From: Pseudokordiimonas caeni
Lineage (GTDB): Bacteria > Pseudomonadota > Alphaproteobacteria > Sphingomonadales > Kordiimonadaceae
Reading direction: 5' to 3'
NCBI RefSeq assembly: GCF_026719705.1
Contig: NZ_JAPPRR010000001.1
Location: forward strand, 1,279,255 to 1,343,254
Length of the DNA stretch: 64,000 nucleotides
The notes under the pieces were generated by a model. The model was not told the DNA's origin and did not search any database. It was given only the letters and a program-made list of their open reading frames with translations. Each line of letters opens with the position of its first letter. Within the stretch, counting starts at the first letter, position 1. Below, one piece after another: positions 1 to 7,409 of the stretch. The position numbers were made by a program, and so were the translations under genes.

Positions 1-84
1 GCCTACCAGAAGTCAGCCAAGTTCGAAAAAGATTACCAGGACATGCGCAAGGACGCGCTCGACCGGCTCGCCCGGGTCCAGTAA
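1..84 (+). CDS. flgF: FlgF-like proximal rod protein, C-terminal end (partial)
   Basis: These are the last 27 codons and the stop of a gene cut by the window edge. The visible tail is a charged helix ending in ARVQ, as expected for the end of a rod protein. flgG follows 32 bp later with its own ribosome site, the usual flgF-flgG order. The identification rests mostly on this context, because the conserved N-terminal rod motif lies outside the window. Confidence 0.6.
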   Translation, partial: AYQKSAKFEKDYQDMRKDALDRLARVQ

Positions 85-116
85 GCGCCGCCTTATAGCA
101 CCGAAAGGAAGTTCCG

Positions 117-902
117 ATGAAAGCCATGAGCACCGCAGCAACCGGCATGTTGGCCCAACAGCTCAATGTCGAGGTCATCTCGAACAACATTGCCAACATG
201 AACACAACCGGCTTCAAGCGTTCCCGCGCCGAGTTCCAGGATCTCTTGTACCAGAATATCGAGCGCGTCGGCGCCAACTCCTCGGACGCCGGCACCACGG
301 TCCCGAGCGGTATTCAGGTGGGCGTGGGCGTTCGCGCCTCGGGCATCTACCGCATCACCGAACAGGGCGCGCTGTCGATCACCGGCAACCAGTATGACTT
401 TGCGATCAACGGCCGCGGCTACTTCCGCATCCAGATGCCGGACGGCACGGATGCCTATACCCGCGCCGGATCGTTCCAGATCGACCAGACCGGCCAGCTT
501 GTGACGCCTTCGGGCTATATCGTGCAGCCGAACATCACGGTGCCTGAAGACAATATCGACATCACCGTCAACGAACAGGGCGAGGTGCAGGCCAAACTTC
601 AGGGCCAGACAAACCCGCAGGTTCTGGGGCAGCTCGAACTGGTGATCTTCCCGAACGAGGTAGGCCTTGAAGCCATCGGCAACAACCTCCTCGTCGAGAC
701 GCAGGCGTCTGGTGCCCCCGCCATCTCCACCCCCGGCCAGCCGGGTTATGGCACCGTGCTGCAGGGCTATCTCGAGAATTCGAACGTGAACCCGGTGAGC
801 GAAATCACCAGCATGATCACGGCGCAGCGCGGCTACGAGATGAATTCGAAAGTCATCCAGGCCGCCGACGAGATGATGAGCGCCACCAACAACCTGCGCT
901 GA
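117..902 (+). CDS. flgG: Flagellar distal rod protein FlgG
   Basis: FlgG forms the distal rod, the drive shaft crossing the periplasm between the MS ring and the hook. The 261-residue length is normal for the family. The N-terminus carries the rod/hook signature (NNIANMNTTGFKRSR, about residues 22-36). The C-terminus carries the matching assembly helix (NVNPVSEI and AQRGYE, then QAADEMM). There is no signal peptide, as expected for a type III export substrate. The ribosome site AAAGGAAG sits 6 bases before the ATG. It is followed by flgA and flgH in one apparent operon. Confidence 0.97.
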   Translation: MKAMSTAATGMLAQQLNVEVISNNIANMNTTGFKRSRAEFQDLLYQNIERVGANSSDAGTTVPSGIQVGVGVRASGIYRITEQGALSITGNQYDFAINGRGYFRIQMPDGTDAYTRAGSFQIDQTGQLVTPSGYIVQPNITVPEDNIDITVNEQGEVQAKLQGQTNPQVLGQLELVIFPNEVGLEAIGNNLLVETQASGAPAISTPGQPGYGTVLQGYLENSNVNPVSEITSMITAQRGYEMNSKVIQAADEMMSATNNLR

Positions 903-914
903 TAGGAGGCTAGA

Positions 915-1649
915 ATGACCACCCGGCACATCCCGACCCGTCGCCCGCTTCGCACGGCCATTGTCGCCGGCCTTATGGCCGCGCTGTCGGCGCCTGCCAT
1001 GGCCGCCACGCTCGACACCCTTGTCGCCAGCGAAATCGAGACGCGTTTCGGCGGCGATGTGGAAGTTCGCATCTTCGGCAAGGGCAACGATGTCGTTGTC
1101 GCCGATGCGTTGGCGGGTGGTGTCACCTTCGAAGCACTGGATGTGACGGCACGGCGCGACCGTTTCACTGCAATCGCTCTCGTTCCCAAGGCAGACGGCG
1201 GCAAGGTTCGCTATGATCTCCGCGGGTCGCTTGAGGACATGCGCGCCATGCCGGTTCTCACCCGCGCCGTGATGCCGGGCGAGACAATCCGCGAAAGCGA
1301 TATCGGCTGGGCATCCTTCCCGATGCGGACGCTGCGCAGCAATGTGATCGACGACGTGGAAAATCTGGTCGGCCGCACGGTACGCCGCCCTTTGCAGCCC
1401 GGACAGCTGCTGAATGCGGTTGATGTGAAAACCCCGGTTGTCGTCCGCAAGGGGGCAACCATCGCAATGAAACTGACAAACGGCGCCATGCGGCTCGTGG
1501 CCGGTGGGCGCGCACTTGAAAATGGCGGGGTTGGTGACACGATCCGGGTAATGAACCTGGCATCTCGGCAGACAGTGGATGCCGTCGTCACCGGTGACGA
1601 CACGGTCGAGGTCGTGACCCTGCAATCCCACATTCTGGCATCCCGTTGA
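915..1649 (+). CDS. flgA: Flagellar P-ring assembly chaperone FlgA
   Basis: FlgA is a periplasmic chaperone that helps FlgI assemble into the P ring. The 244-residue product has a Sec signal peptide (basic start, hydrophobic stretch, cleavage near AMAA at about residue 32). An SAF/antifreeze-like domain occupies the second half, with the family motif around RRPLQPGQLL and VVRKGATI. It starts 12 bases after the flgG stop behind a strong GGAGG and is followed by flgH. FlgI itself is encoded 3 kb downstream. Confidence 0.94.
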   Translation: MTTRHIPTRRPLRTAIVAGLMAALSAPAMAATLDTLVASEIETRFGGDVEVRIFGKGNDVVVADALAGGVTFEALDVTARRDRFTAIALVPKADGGKVRYDLRGSLEDMRAMPVLTRAVMPGETIRESDIGWASFPMRTLRSNVIDDVENLVGRTVRRPLQPGQLLNAVDVKTPVVVRKGATIAMKLTNGAMRLVAGGRALENGGVGDTIRVMNLASRQTVDAVVTGDDTVEVVTLQSHILASR

Positions 1650-1690
1650 GTTTGGAGTGAACCGGCGAACGGCCGGGCAAGGAGAGTGAC

Positions 1691-2461
1691 ATGAAAAGCT
1701 ATCCTCTGAAGAAATCCGCCTCCCTCCTGATGGCGCTGGCGCTTGGCGCGTGCGGCGCGATGGACCGTATGTCCGAGATCGGCAAGGAACCGGCGATGAC
1801 GCCGATTTCCAATGTGGCGGCCCCCGCACAGCAGCGCTCGATCAGCCTGCCGATGCCGAGCCAGGAACCGCAGGTCTTTCAGGCGAACTCGCTGTGGCGC
1901 ACCGGTGCGCGAGCCTTCTTCAAAGACCAGCGCGCGGCACAGGTTGGCGACATCCTGACCGTGGAAATCAATATCGAGGATCAGGCCAAGATCGGCAATT
2001 CGACCGCCCGCAGCCGCACGACGGCAGAAGGCGCCGGCCTGCCCAACATGTTCGGCCTTGAAACTCTGATTGGCAAAGGCATCGGCCAGGTCAGCGGCAC
2101 CGCCGGTGCGGCAACCGATCCTTCGAACCTTGTGACGGCGGATTCGTCCTCATCCTATGCCGGCACCGGCACTGTGGACCGCAGCGAGAGCATCTCGCTC
2201 ACCGTGGCCGCCATCGTTACCGAAGTGCTTCCGAACGGCAATCTGGTGATCCAGGGCCGTCAGGAAGTGCGCGTCAATTTCGAGAAACGCGAGCTTCTGC
2301 TCGCCGGTATCGTGCGGCCGGAAGATATCTCCAGCGGCAATACCATCCAGCACACCCAGATCGCCGAGGCACGGATTTCCTACGGCGGCAAGGGCCAGAT
2401 CACCGATGTCCAGCAGCCGCGTTATGGAACGCAGCTATATGACATCATCTTCCCGTTCTAA
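1691..2461 (+). CDS. flgH: Flagellar L-ring lipoprotein FlgH
   Basis: FlgH forms the outer-membrane L ring around the rod. The 256-residue product begins with a lipoprotein signal whose lipobox LGAC puts the lipidated cysteine at residue 21. The C-terminal half shows typical FlgH sequence: GDILTVEINIEDQA, then VLPNGNLVIQGRQEV, and a final GTQLYDIIFPF. Ribosome site CAAGGAGAG. It closes the flgF-G-A-H operon and is followed by a good intrinsic terminator. Confidence 0.97.
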   Translation: MKSYPLKKSASLLMALALGACGAMDRMSEIGKEPAMTPISNVAAPAQQRSISLPMPSQEPQVFQANSLWRTGARAFFKDQRAAQVGDILTVEINIEDQAKIGNSTARSRTTAEGAGLPNMFGLETLIGKGIGQVSGTAGAATDPSNLVTADSSSSYAGTGTVDRSESISLTVAAIVTEVLPNGNLVIQGRQEVRVNFEKRELLLAGIVRPEDISSGNTIQHTQIAEARISYGGKGQITDVQQPRYGTQLYDIIFPF

Positions 2462-2543
2462 CGACTGAAAGGAGGTTCTGACACCCAGGAACGCATTGTA
2501 CTTCTTACCGAATTAAAGCCAAACTTATCTGCAGATTTGCAGT

Positions 2544-2578
2544 GGCCGGGCGCCTCCGTGGCGACCGGCCCTTTTTTC
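2544..2578 (+). terminator. Intrinsic terminator after flgH
   Basis: A GGCCGG/CCGGCC stem with a nested CGCC/GGCG pairing (2544-2570) is followed by a run of T from 2572. It lies about 80 bp after the flgH stop and ends the flgFGAH transcript. Confidence 0.85.
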
Positions 2579-2676
2579 TTGCGCGAGGCATAAGCATAAG
2601 TTGCATCCCGGCGCTTGCCGCCTATCGCTCGTACGCATAGGCTGCCGCACAATCAAAACATAAGGGGAAGAATGAT

Positions 2677-2760
2677 ATGAAAGCCGAAGCGGCCTTCAAG
2701 CCCTGCAGTCCAGATGAATGCGATGCCTGCCTCGTACGCTTGGGTGAGGCGGAGGCCTGA
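2677..2760 (+). CDS. Possible 27-residue cysteine-rich small protein or leader peptide
   Basis: A short frame starts at an ATG 8 bases behind the ribosome-site-like AGGGG and ends only 3 bases before the HPP-family gene. The product is 27 residues with a compact CSPDECDAC cluster (three cysteines in nine residues). The tight spacing to the next gene and good ribosome site suggest translational coupling or a leader peptide. The cysteine spacing could hold a metal ion. I know of no family for it, and the call rests on position and ribosome site only. Confidence 0.35.
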   Translation: MKAEAAFKPCSPDECDACLVRLGEAEA

Positions 2761-2763
2761 CCT

Positions 2764-3459
2764 ATGCCAAGACTGACTTTCCGCCCCCTGTCGCCCCTCG
2801 GGCGGCTGGGCTGGCTGCGCGCCTCGCTCGGCGCACTTCTCGGCATTCTCGTGACAGGGTTCGTGACCCGCTGGATCGAGGGTGACAGCAGCATGTTGCC
2901 ATGGCTGATTGCTCCGATGGGAGCCTCGTCGGTGCTTCTGTTCGCAGTGCCGGCAAGCCCGATGGCCCGCCCATGGCCTGTCCTCGGCGGCAATACGATA
3001 TCGGCCCTTGTGGCCATCGCCTGCCTGCCGCTTTCGGATGACCCCGCAATCGTTGCCGCCATCGCCATCGCAGCAGCCATCGGGGCAATGAGCGCCCTTC
3101 GCTGCCTTCATCCACCCGGAGGCGCGGTGGCGGCAACCGTGGCACTGGGCGGGCCAGCGGTTGCAGCCTTTGGCTGGTCGTTCGCTTTCCTGCCCGTGAT
3201 GGTCAACACTGCCATCCTTGTCGCCGCCGCATGGGTTTTCAACAACCTGACGGGGCACCGGTATCCGCATGCGGCAACGCCCGCCGAGCCTGTCCCTCTC
3301 GCGACCGGTTTCGACCTCACAGAAGACGATATCGAGGAAATCATCAAAAATTATGATGAGGTGCTGGATATCGGCCGCGATGATCTGATCCGCCTGATCC
3401 GGATTGTCGAGGCTCAAGGCCGCAAGGGCGACCGTTTCGAAAGCGGCAGCGGCATCTGA
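2764..3459 (+). CDS. HPP-family integral membrane protein
   Basis: The 231-residue product belongs to the small HPP membrane family. It has four to five hydrophobic helices between about residues 18 and 165. The name-giving motif LHPPGGAVA has His at residue 116. A soluble acidic and basic C-terminal tail of about 55 residues follows. Cyanobacterial relatives have been linked to nitrite transport; for this one the substrate is unknown. It follows a tiny cysteine-rich frame with a 3-base gap. Alternative functions cannot be excluded. Confidence 0.85.
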   Translation: MPRLTFRPLSPLGRLGWLRASLGALLGILVTGFVTRWIEGDSSMLPWLIAPMGASSVLLFAVPASPMARPWPVLGGNTISALVAIACLPLSDDPAIVAAIAIAAAIGAMSALRCLHPPGGAVAATVALGGPAVAAFGWSFAFLPVMVNTAILVAAAWVFNNLTGHRYPHAATPAEPVPLATGFDLTEDDIEEIIKNYDEVLDIGRDDLIRLIRIVEAQGRKGDRFESGSGI

Positions 3460-3463
3460 AGCA

Positions 3464-3490
3464 AAACAAAAGGGGACCTGCGAGGCCCCC
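3464..3490 (-). terminator. Intrinsic terminator of dksA
   Basis: Read on the minus strand, a GGGGCC...GGTCCCC stem (one bulged base) is followed by TTTTGTTTT, 30-55 bases after the dksA stop. It lies between the convergent HPP gene and dksA and may serve both. Confidence 0.65.
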
Positions 3491-3519
3491 TCATGCGTTT
3501 CACAAGCCCTGAAAACCGC

Positions 3520-3951
3520 TTACTCGTCGCGGTGGACCTTTTCGGCCCGCTCGTGCGCTTCCTGCGCTTCGATCGTCATGGTGGCGATCGGACGCGCATC
3601 CAGACGCCGCAGGCTGATCGGATCACCCGTCACTTCGCAGTAACCATACTCGCCATTCTCGATACGGCGCAAAGCGGAATCTATCTTGGAGACCAGCTTG
3701 CGCTGGCGATCACGTGTCCGAAGCTCCACCGACCAGTCAGTCTCGGACGATGCACGATCCGCAATGTCGGGCTCGCGCAGGTTGTCCTGCTGCAGGTTCT
3801 GGAGAGTCTCTGCGGATTCGCGGAGGATATCGGCCTTCCAGGCCAGGAGCTTGCGGCGGAAATATTCCAGCTGCAGCGGATTCATGAACTCTTCATCCGG
3901 GGACGGAACATAGCCTTCCGGAAGTTTGATCGCTGTCATTGTCTCGGTCAT
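3520..3951 (-). CDS. dksA: RNA polymerase-binding regulator DksA (DksA/TraR family)
   Basis: DksA binds the RNA polymerase secondary channel and, with ppGpp, adjusts transcription of ribosomal and stress genes. From the ATG chosen (GGGAG 6 bases upstream) the protein is 143 residues. A long coiled-coil region occupies about residues 25-95, followed by a zinc-finger-like end. Only one of the four usual zinc cysteines remains (C105 in GYCEVTGDPI); the others are replaced, the form common in alphaproteobacterial DksA. A longer in-frame start at 3987 lacks a ribosome site. Confidence 0.92.
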   Translation of the reverse strand: MTETMTAIKLPEGYVPSPDEEFMNPLQLEYFRRKLLAWKADILRESAETLQNLQQDNLREPDIADRASSETDWSVELRTRDRQRKLVSKIDSALRRIENGEYGYCEVTGDPISLRRLDARPIATMTIEAQEAHERAEKVHRDE

Positions 3952-4053
3952 AGTCGCTCCCACTACAATGCACTCCCTGACGGGCATGAGGCCGCGACCG
4001 GCCGCTGTCCGCCATACAAGCAGCCCCCTTTTGTCCCCCGGAGGCTCGCGGGT

Positions 4054-4082
4054 TATATAATGATTTCAGGCTGGACGGGCAA
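4054..4082 (-). promoter_or_regulatory. Candidate sigma-70-type promoter for dksA
   Basis: On the minus strand TTGCCC (4077-4082) is followed after 17 bases by TATATA (4054-4059). The predicted start is roughly 95 bases before the dksA ATG, leaving a long G+C-rich leader. Spacing is ideal; the -35 box is only a partial match. Confidence 0.45.
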
Positions 4083-4159
4083 GACGTAATAAAATTGCAA
4101 TGCTGGCGCTTCATTTGGCGCCGCACAAACAACCGGTAAGCGACTGTAATGTATGGATT

Positions 4160-4579
4160 TCAGTAGCCGAGCTTGGCAAGCTCGACCTCGGCCCTCAGTT
4201 CAATGTCACCCAGAATCTCCGCAAGCTTGGGGTCCGCTATCCGCCCGCGCTGATTCCGTGCGAGGTCGGCAAGGGTCCTGAGATTGCCTTCCGGGATGGC
4301 ACCAAGAAGCAGGCCGCGCCGCACTTCCTCTAGCATGTCGAGCATTTCGTCGGCCCGTTTCAGGCCCTTCGAACGGCCGACCGTCGCGTCCGGCACTTCC
4401 TGTACGCTGAGCAGCACATCAAGGGATGCAATCGGCGACGCCCCCCTTGTGGAAGCGGCACTCGAAGCATGGCTCGTCTCATCGAGTTCGGACGCAAAAG
4501 ACGATCCATCCGCACTGCGGCGGCGGGATGTTTTCTGGATCGACTTGGATTGGATCTGGCCTGGGCCAAAAATCTTCAT
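4160..4579 (-). CDS. fliX: Flagellar assembly regulator FliX
   Basis: FliX couples early flagellar assembly to the sigma-54 activator FlbD in Caulobacter and relatives. From the ATG chosen the protein is 139 residues: a variable Ser/Ala-rich N-terminal third, then the conserved helical part with RADEMLDMLEEVRRGLL and the closing LRAEVELAKLGY, both typical of FliX. Upstream in-frame starts would add a non-homologous extension. It is transcribed divergently from flgI, as in Caulobacter, with candidate sigma-54 promoters for both in the 243-bp gap. Confidence 0.9.
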   Translation of the reverse strand: MKIFGPGQIQSKSIQKTSRRRSADGSSFASELDETSHASSAASTRGASPIASLDVLLSVQEVPDATVGRSKGLKRADEMLDMLEEVRRGLLLGAIPEGNLRTLADLARNQRGRIADPKLAEILGDIELRAEVELAKLGY

Positions 4580-4645
4580 GAGACCGAACCTGCCTTGATA
4601 CGATGGCACGGGACGACACAACCGATACGCTGGTGAGCCTCCCCA

Positions 4646-4661
4646 TGCGGGCATTATGCCA
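4646..4661 (-). promoter_or_regulatory. Candidate sigma-54 promoter for fliX
   Basis: The minus strand reads TGGCATAATGCCCGCA, with GG and GC at the exact -24/-12 spacing. TTGC is degraded to CCGC. The start would lie about 55 bases before the fliX ATG. Weaker than the flagellin promoters. Confidence 0.4.
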
Positions 4662-4737
4662 TATCACCCCATGGCGTACATAGGTTTCTGTACCGTTTCA
4701 ACCCCTGCCCCCAAGATTGTGGCATTTGGCCACCGTC

Positions 4738-4753
4738 TGGCATGCTTCTCGCA
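4738..4753 (+). promoter_or_regulatory. Candidate sigma-54 promoter for flgI operon
   Basis: TGGCATGCTTCTCGCA matches the -24/-12 consensus except for two positions and lies about 70 bases before the flgI ATG. It sits just upstream of two GGCAAGAAGC repeats. Confidence 0.6.
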
Positions 4754-4762
4754 TCATATGCT

Positions 4763-4793
4763 GGCAAGAAGCCACAGCCCGGCAAGAAGCGCC
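4763..4793 (+). promoter_or_regulatory. Tandem GGCAAGAAGC repeats downstream of the flgI promoter
   Basis: GGCAAGAAGC occurs at 4763 and again at 4781, an 18-base period. The second copy fits the GGCA-N5-YGCC pattern (4781-4793) also found upstream of every flagellin promoter here. The sites lie downstream of the -12 box, so binding there could repress rather than activate flgI. Confidence 0.45.
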
Positions 4794-4822
4794 GGGTGGC
4801 CCCTGTTTGAAGGAAGTCCGAA

Positions 4823-5944
4823 ATGACCCGTTCGATCATCCGTCTGCCGCTTGTCCTTGCTGCCCTCTGCGGACTTGTGCTGCCAGCCCTGCCGGTGGCA
4901 GCCGCCTCGCGGATCAAGGATATCGCAGCGGTCGAAGGCATCCGGGAAAACCAGCTTATCGGTTATGGCCTTGTCGTCGGCCTTAATGGCACGGGCGACA
5001 CGGTCCGGAACTCTCCTTTTACCCAGCAAAGTATCGCTGCCATGCTCGAACGCATGGGTATCAACGCCAAGGGCGTGACCATGAAGCCGGAAAATGTTGC
5101 CGCCGTGATGGTCACGGCCAACCTCCCGGCCTTTGCCCGTCAGGGTACGCGCATTGACGTTACCGTTTCCTCGATGGGCGACGCGAGCGACCTGAATGGC
5201 GGTACACTGCTTGTCACCCCGCTTCTGGGCGCCGACGGTGAAGTTTATGCCGTGGCGCAAGGTGCCATGGCCGTGGGCGGCTTCTCGGCCGGTGGCGACG
5301 CTGCCACCATCGTACAAGGCGTGCCGACGTCGGGCCGTGTGTCGAACGGTGCGATCGTCGAGCGCGAAACCACGTTCCAGCTGTCAGACATGAACAAGCT
5401 GCATCTGGCGTTGCATAACCCCGACCTCACCACTGCCCGCCGCGTGGCGGAAGCCATCAACGAGCATATGGGCGAGCGACTGGCGGAAGCTACCGACCCG
5501 TCAACCGTTCTGCTCAGCCGTCCGGTCGGCTACAAGCTGCCGCTTGTTGCCATGCTTGCCGAGATCGAGCAACTGTCGGTTACTCCCGACCAGCGCGCCA
5601 AGGTGGTGATCGACGAACGCACCGGCACCATCGTGCTTGGCTCCGAGGTTCGCATCAACTCGGTGGCGATCGCGCAGGGTAATCTCACGATCCGCATCTC
5701 CGAAACCCCCGTGGTTTCGCAGCCCAATGCCTTTGGCGAGGGGGAAACGGTCGTCGTGCCCCGCACCCAGGTTGACGTGACGGAATCCGGCCCCAAACAG
5801 CTTGGCATCCTTCAGGAATCGGTCAGCCTGCAACAACTGGTGGACGGCCTGAACGCTCTGGGCGTGGGCCCGCGCGACATGATTTCCATCCTGCAAGCCA
5901 TCAAGGCCGCAGGCGCCATGCAAGCCGAAATACAGGTGATGTGA
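4823..5944 (+). CDS. flgI: Flagellar P-ring protein FlgI
   Basis: FlgI polymerises into the P ring in the peptidoglycan layer. The 373-residue product has a Sec signal peptide (about residues 1-28, ending VAAAS). The strongly conserved family sequence starts with RIKDIAAVEGIRENQLIGYG. The C-terminus shows LQQLVDGLNALGVGPRDMISILQAIKAAGA, which is diagnostic. It leads an operon with the rod-binding protein and FlbY; the next gene overlaps its stop codon. Confidence 0.97.
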   Translation: MTRSIIRLPLVLAALCGLVLPALPVAAASRIKDIAAVEGIRENQLIGYGLVVGLNGTGDTVRNSPFTQQSIAAMLERMGINAKGVTMKPENVAAVMVTANLPAFARQGTRIDVTVSSMGDASDLNGGTLLVTPLLGADGEVYAVAQGAMAVGGFSAGGDAATIVQGVPTSGRVSNGAIVERETTFQLSDMNKLHLALHNPDLTTARRVAEAINEHMGERLAEATDPSTVLLSRPVGYKLPLVAMLAEIEQLSVTPDQRAKVVIDERTGTIVLGSEVRINSVAIAQGNLTIRISETPVVSQPNAFGEGETVVVPRTQVDVTESGPKQLGILQESVSLQQLVDGLNALGVGPRDMISILQAIKAAGAMQAEIQVM

Positions 5945-6303
5945 TGATGGACAGCGGTCTCCTCACCCTGCCCCAGGCCGATATCGGCTCGTTCGAACGC
6001 TCGAAGGCACGCCTTGAGGCCGCCAAGAGCGCGGCGACGCTGGAGCCCGGCGCCACCCTCACCGACGCCCAGAAAAAATCCGCCCGCAAGGCTGCCGAGG
6101 ATTTCGAAGCGGTCTTCATCACGCAGATGCTGAATCCGATTTTCGAGGGTCTTTCCACCGACAGCATGTTCGGCGGCGGCCAGTCGGAAGAGGTTTATCG
6201 CTCGCTGATGCTCGACGAAGTGGGCAAATCTGTTGCCCGTCGCGGCGGCTTCGGCATTGCGGACAATGTCTATACGCAACTCTTGAAACTGCAGGAGGCC
6301 TGA
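5944..6303 (+). CDS. flgJ: Rod-binding protein, FlgJ N-terminal type (CheL)
   Basis: The 119-residue protein corresponds to the N-terminal rod-capping domain of FlgJ. The key segment is ARKAAEDFEAVFITQMLNPI, then MFGGGQSEEVYRSLMLDEVGK. It has no muramidase domain, as usual in alphaproteobacteria, where the gene is often called cheL. Its start overlaps the flgI stop (TGATG), so the two are translationally coupled. A GTG three bases earlier is an alternative start. It should help rod subunits assemble in the periplasm. Confidence 0.88.
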   Translation: MMDSGLLTLPQADIGSFERSKARLEAAKSAATLEPGATLTDAQKKSARKAAEDFEAVFITQMLNPIFEGLSTDSMFGGGQSEEVYRSLMLDEVGKSVARRGGFGIADNVYTQLLKLQEA

Positions 6304-6306
6304 TCC

Positions 6307-6777
6307 ATGCCGCGCGACACGCTTGAAACCACACCTGAGGCGCCGATCGTAACCGGCCATGCGGCCAAGCTCGTTGACCTGACGAGGCAGCTTGGTGACC
6401 TGTTCCGCCGGGAAACGCAGTTCCTGCGCCAACAGCGCCCCGAAGTCGCGCAAAGCCTGCACGGCGAAAAAGCGCGCCTGATTTCGGAATATCGCGATAC
6501 CCTTGGCAAGCTGCAAACCAACCAGCACCTTCTGGGCGCTCCTGATTCGCCACAACGGCAATATATCCGCTCGATCACCGACGGATTCCGCGAAACCCTG
6601 AAGGAACATGCCCGGATCGTCCTGCGCCTGAAGGCCGTCACCGAAGGGATTGTGCGCTCGGTCGGCGAAGACATTGCTCGTCAGAACAGGCCGGTGGCTG
6701 GCTATGGCCGCAATGCCGCCGCCCGTCCTGCGTCGGTTGCCCGTCCGACCTCCATTGCCATCAACCAGACGATCTGA
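6307..6777 (+). CDS. flbY: FlbY-like flagellar protein (FlgN-type export chaperone fold)
   Basis: The 156-residue soluble helical protein follows the rod-binding gene after 3 bases. Position (flgI-cheL-flbY) and the long amphipathic helices (about residues 18-120, e.g. LVDLTRQLGDLFRRETQFL) match FlbY of Caulobacter, probably a FlgN-like chaperone for hook-associated proteins. A proline- and alanine-rich tail follows. The FlbY name rests on gene order and general character, as the family is poorly conserved. Confidence 0.7.
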   Translation: MPRDTLETTPEAPIVTGHAAKLVDLTRQLGDLFRRETQFLRQQRPEVAQSLHGEKARLISEYRDTLGKLQTNQHLLGAPDSPQRQYIRSITDGFRETLKEHARIVLRLKAVTEGIVRSVGEDIARQNRPVAGYGRNAAARPASVARPTSIAINQTI

Positions 6778-6780
6778 TCC

Positions 6781-7155
6781 GTGCGGCCGGTGGCCCCTCC
6801 GGCTCCGCCCCAGGTTCCCTGGCCACAGGCCGAGACAGAAATATCCGGTGGCGCGACCCGCGCTGCCAGCCCAGCCCGGTTCCAGCCCATGCTTGAAGAA
6901 ATTCTGAGCGCCAGTGACTGCGATGCCCGTCCGGGCTCGTTTTCGCATTTTGCCGGATCCGCTGGCGCCAGTTTACAGTCAGGCTCTGCAACGAGCCTTC
7001 CGCTGACACAGCAGAATCCCCTTCTGCCGGTTCCCTATCCCTATCTCACCTTGCGCACCTTCCCGATCATACCAACCTCGTCCTACGCGTGTAGCGACAA
7101 CGCACCCCGACGGCCGGCGAGGAAGCGGAAGCGGGACGACGAAACCAAACCTTGA
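6781..7155 (+). CDS. Hypothetical proline-rich protein at the end of the flgI operon
   Basis: A GTG-initiated frame begins 3 bases after the flbY stop and codes for 124 residues with codon use similar to its neighbours. The product is rich in Pro and Ala, has no signal peptide or membrane helix, and ends with a very basic stretch (RRPARKRKRDDETK). I recognise no domain. The tight spacing to flbY supports translation, but the weak start codon and low-complexity composition leave real doubt. Confidence 0.4.
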   Translation: MRPVAPPAPPQVPWPQAETEISGGATRAASPARFQPMLEEILSASDCDARPGSFSHFAGSAGASLQSGSATSLPLTQQNPLLPVPYPYLTLRTFPIIPTSSYACSDNAPRRPARKRKRDDETKP

Positions 7156-7166
7156 CAGGCGCGGCG

Positions 7167-7255
7167 GGCAACAATCGCCGCCTGGGACGTTCCAACTATG
7201 CCGCTCCGCAGCAGAATCTGCCCGTTTGCACCCGCCTGAGGTGGCATGTTTTGCC
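7167..7255 (+). promoter_or_regulatory. GGCA-N5-YGCC elements upstream of flagellin 1
   Basis: Two partly palindromic sites, GGCAACAATCGCC (7167-7179) and GGCATGTTTTGCC (7243-7255), lie 80-170 bases before the sigma-54 promoter. The same pattern precedes the three other flagellin promoters, so this looks like an enhancer for a sigma-54 activator such as FlbD. Confidence 0.5.
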
Positions 7256-7334
7256 CCCGCGACTCGACGACATTGAAACTGCCAATTCTACAAAATATCT
7301 ATATATTTCAACATATTATAAATTTTATAAAAAC

Positions 7335-7350
7335 TGGCACACCTCTTGCT
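7335..7350 (+). promoter_or_regulatory. Sigma-54 promoter of flagellin 1
   Basis: TGGCACACCTCTTGCT is a full -24/-12 match. It lies 60 bases before the flagellin ATG and behind an A+T-rich stretch (7285-7334) that could aid bending or melting. Confidence 0.9.
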
Positions 7351-7353
7351 GAT

Positions 7354-7396
7354 CACTAGGCAAGCCGAGAAGTCGGCGGGTTCGAAACGTCTAGTG
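7354..7396 (+). promoter_or_regulatory. Structured 5' UTR of flagellin 1
   Basis: CACTAG (7354-7359) pairs with CTAGTG (7391-7396), enclosing a GCCGA-GAAG-TCGGC hairpin (7364-7377). The outer helix ends directly against the ribosome site GGAGGAGAGG, so folding could control translation, for example through FlbT. Confidence 0.5.
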
Positions 7397-7409
7397 GAGG
7401 AGAGGTTAA

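Noticed and set aside
93-1829. A 578-codon open frame on the minus strand across flgG-flgA
   Set aside because: It is antisense to well-recognised flgG and flgA, has no family similarity and is explained by high G+C at third positions.
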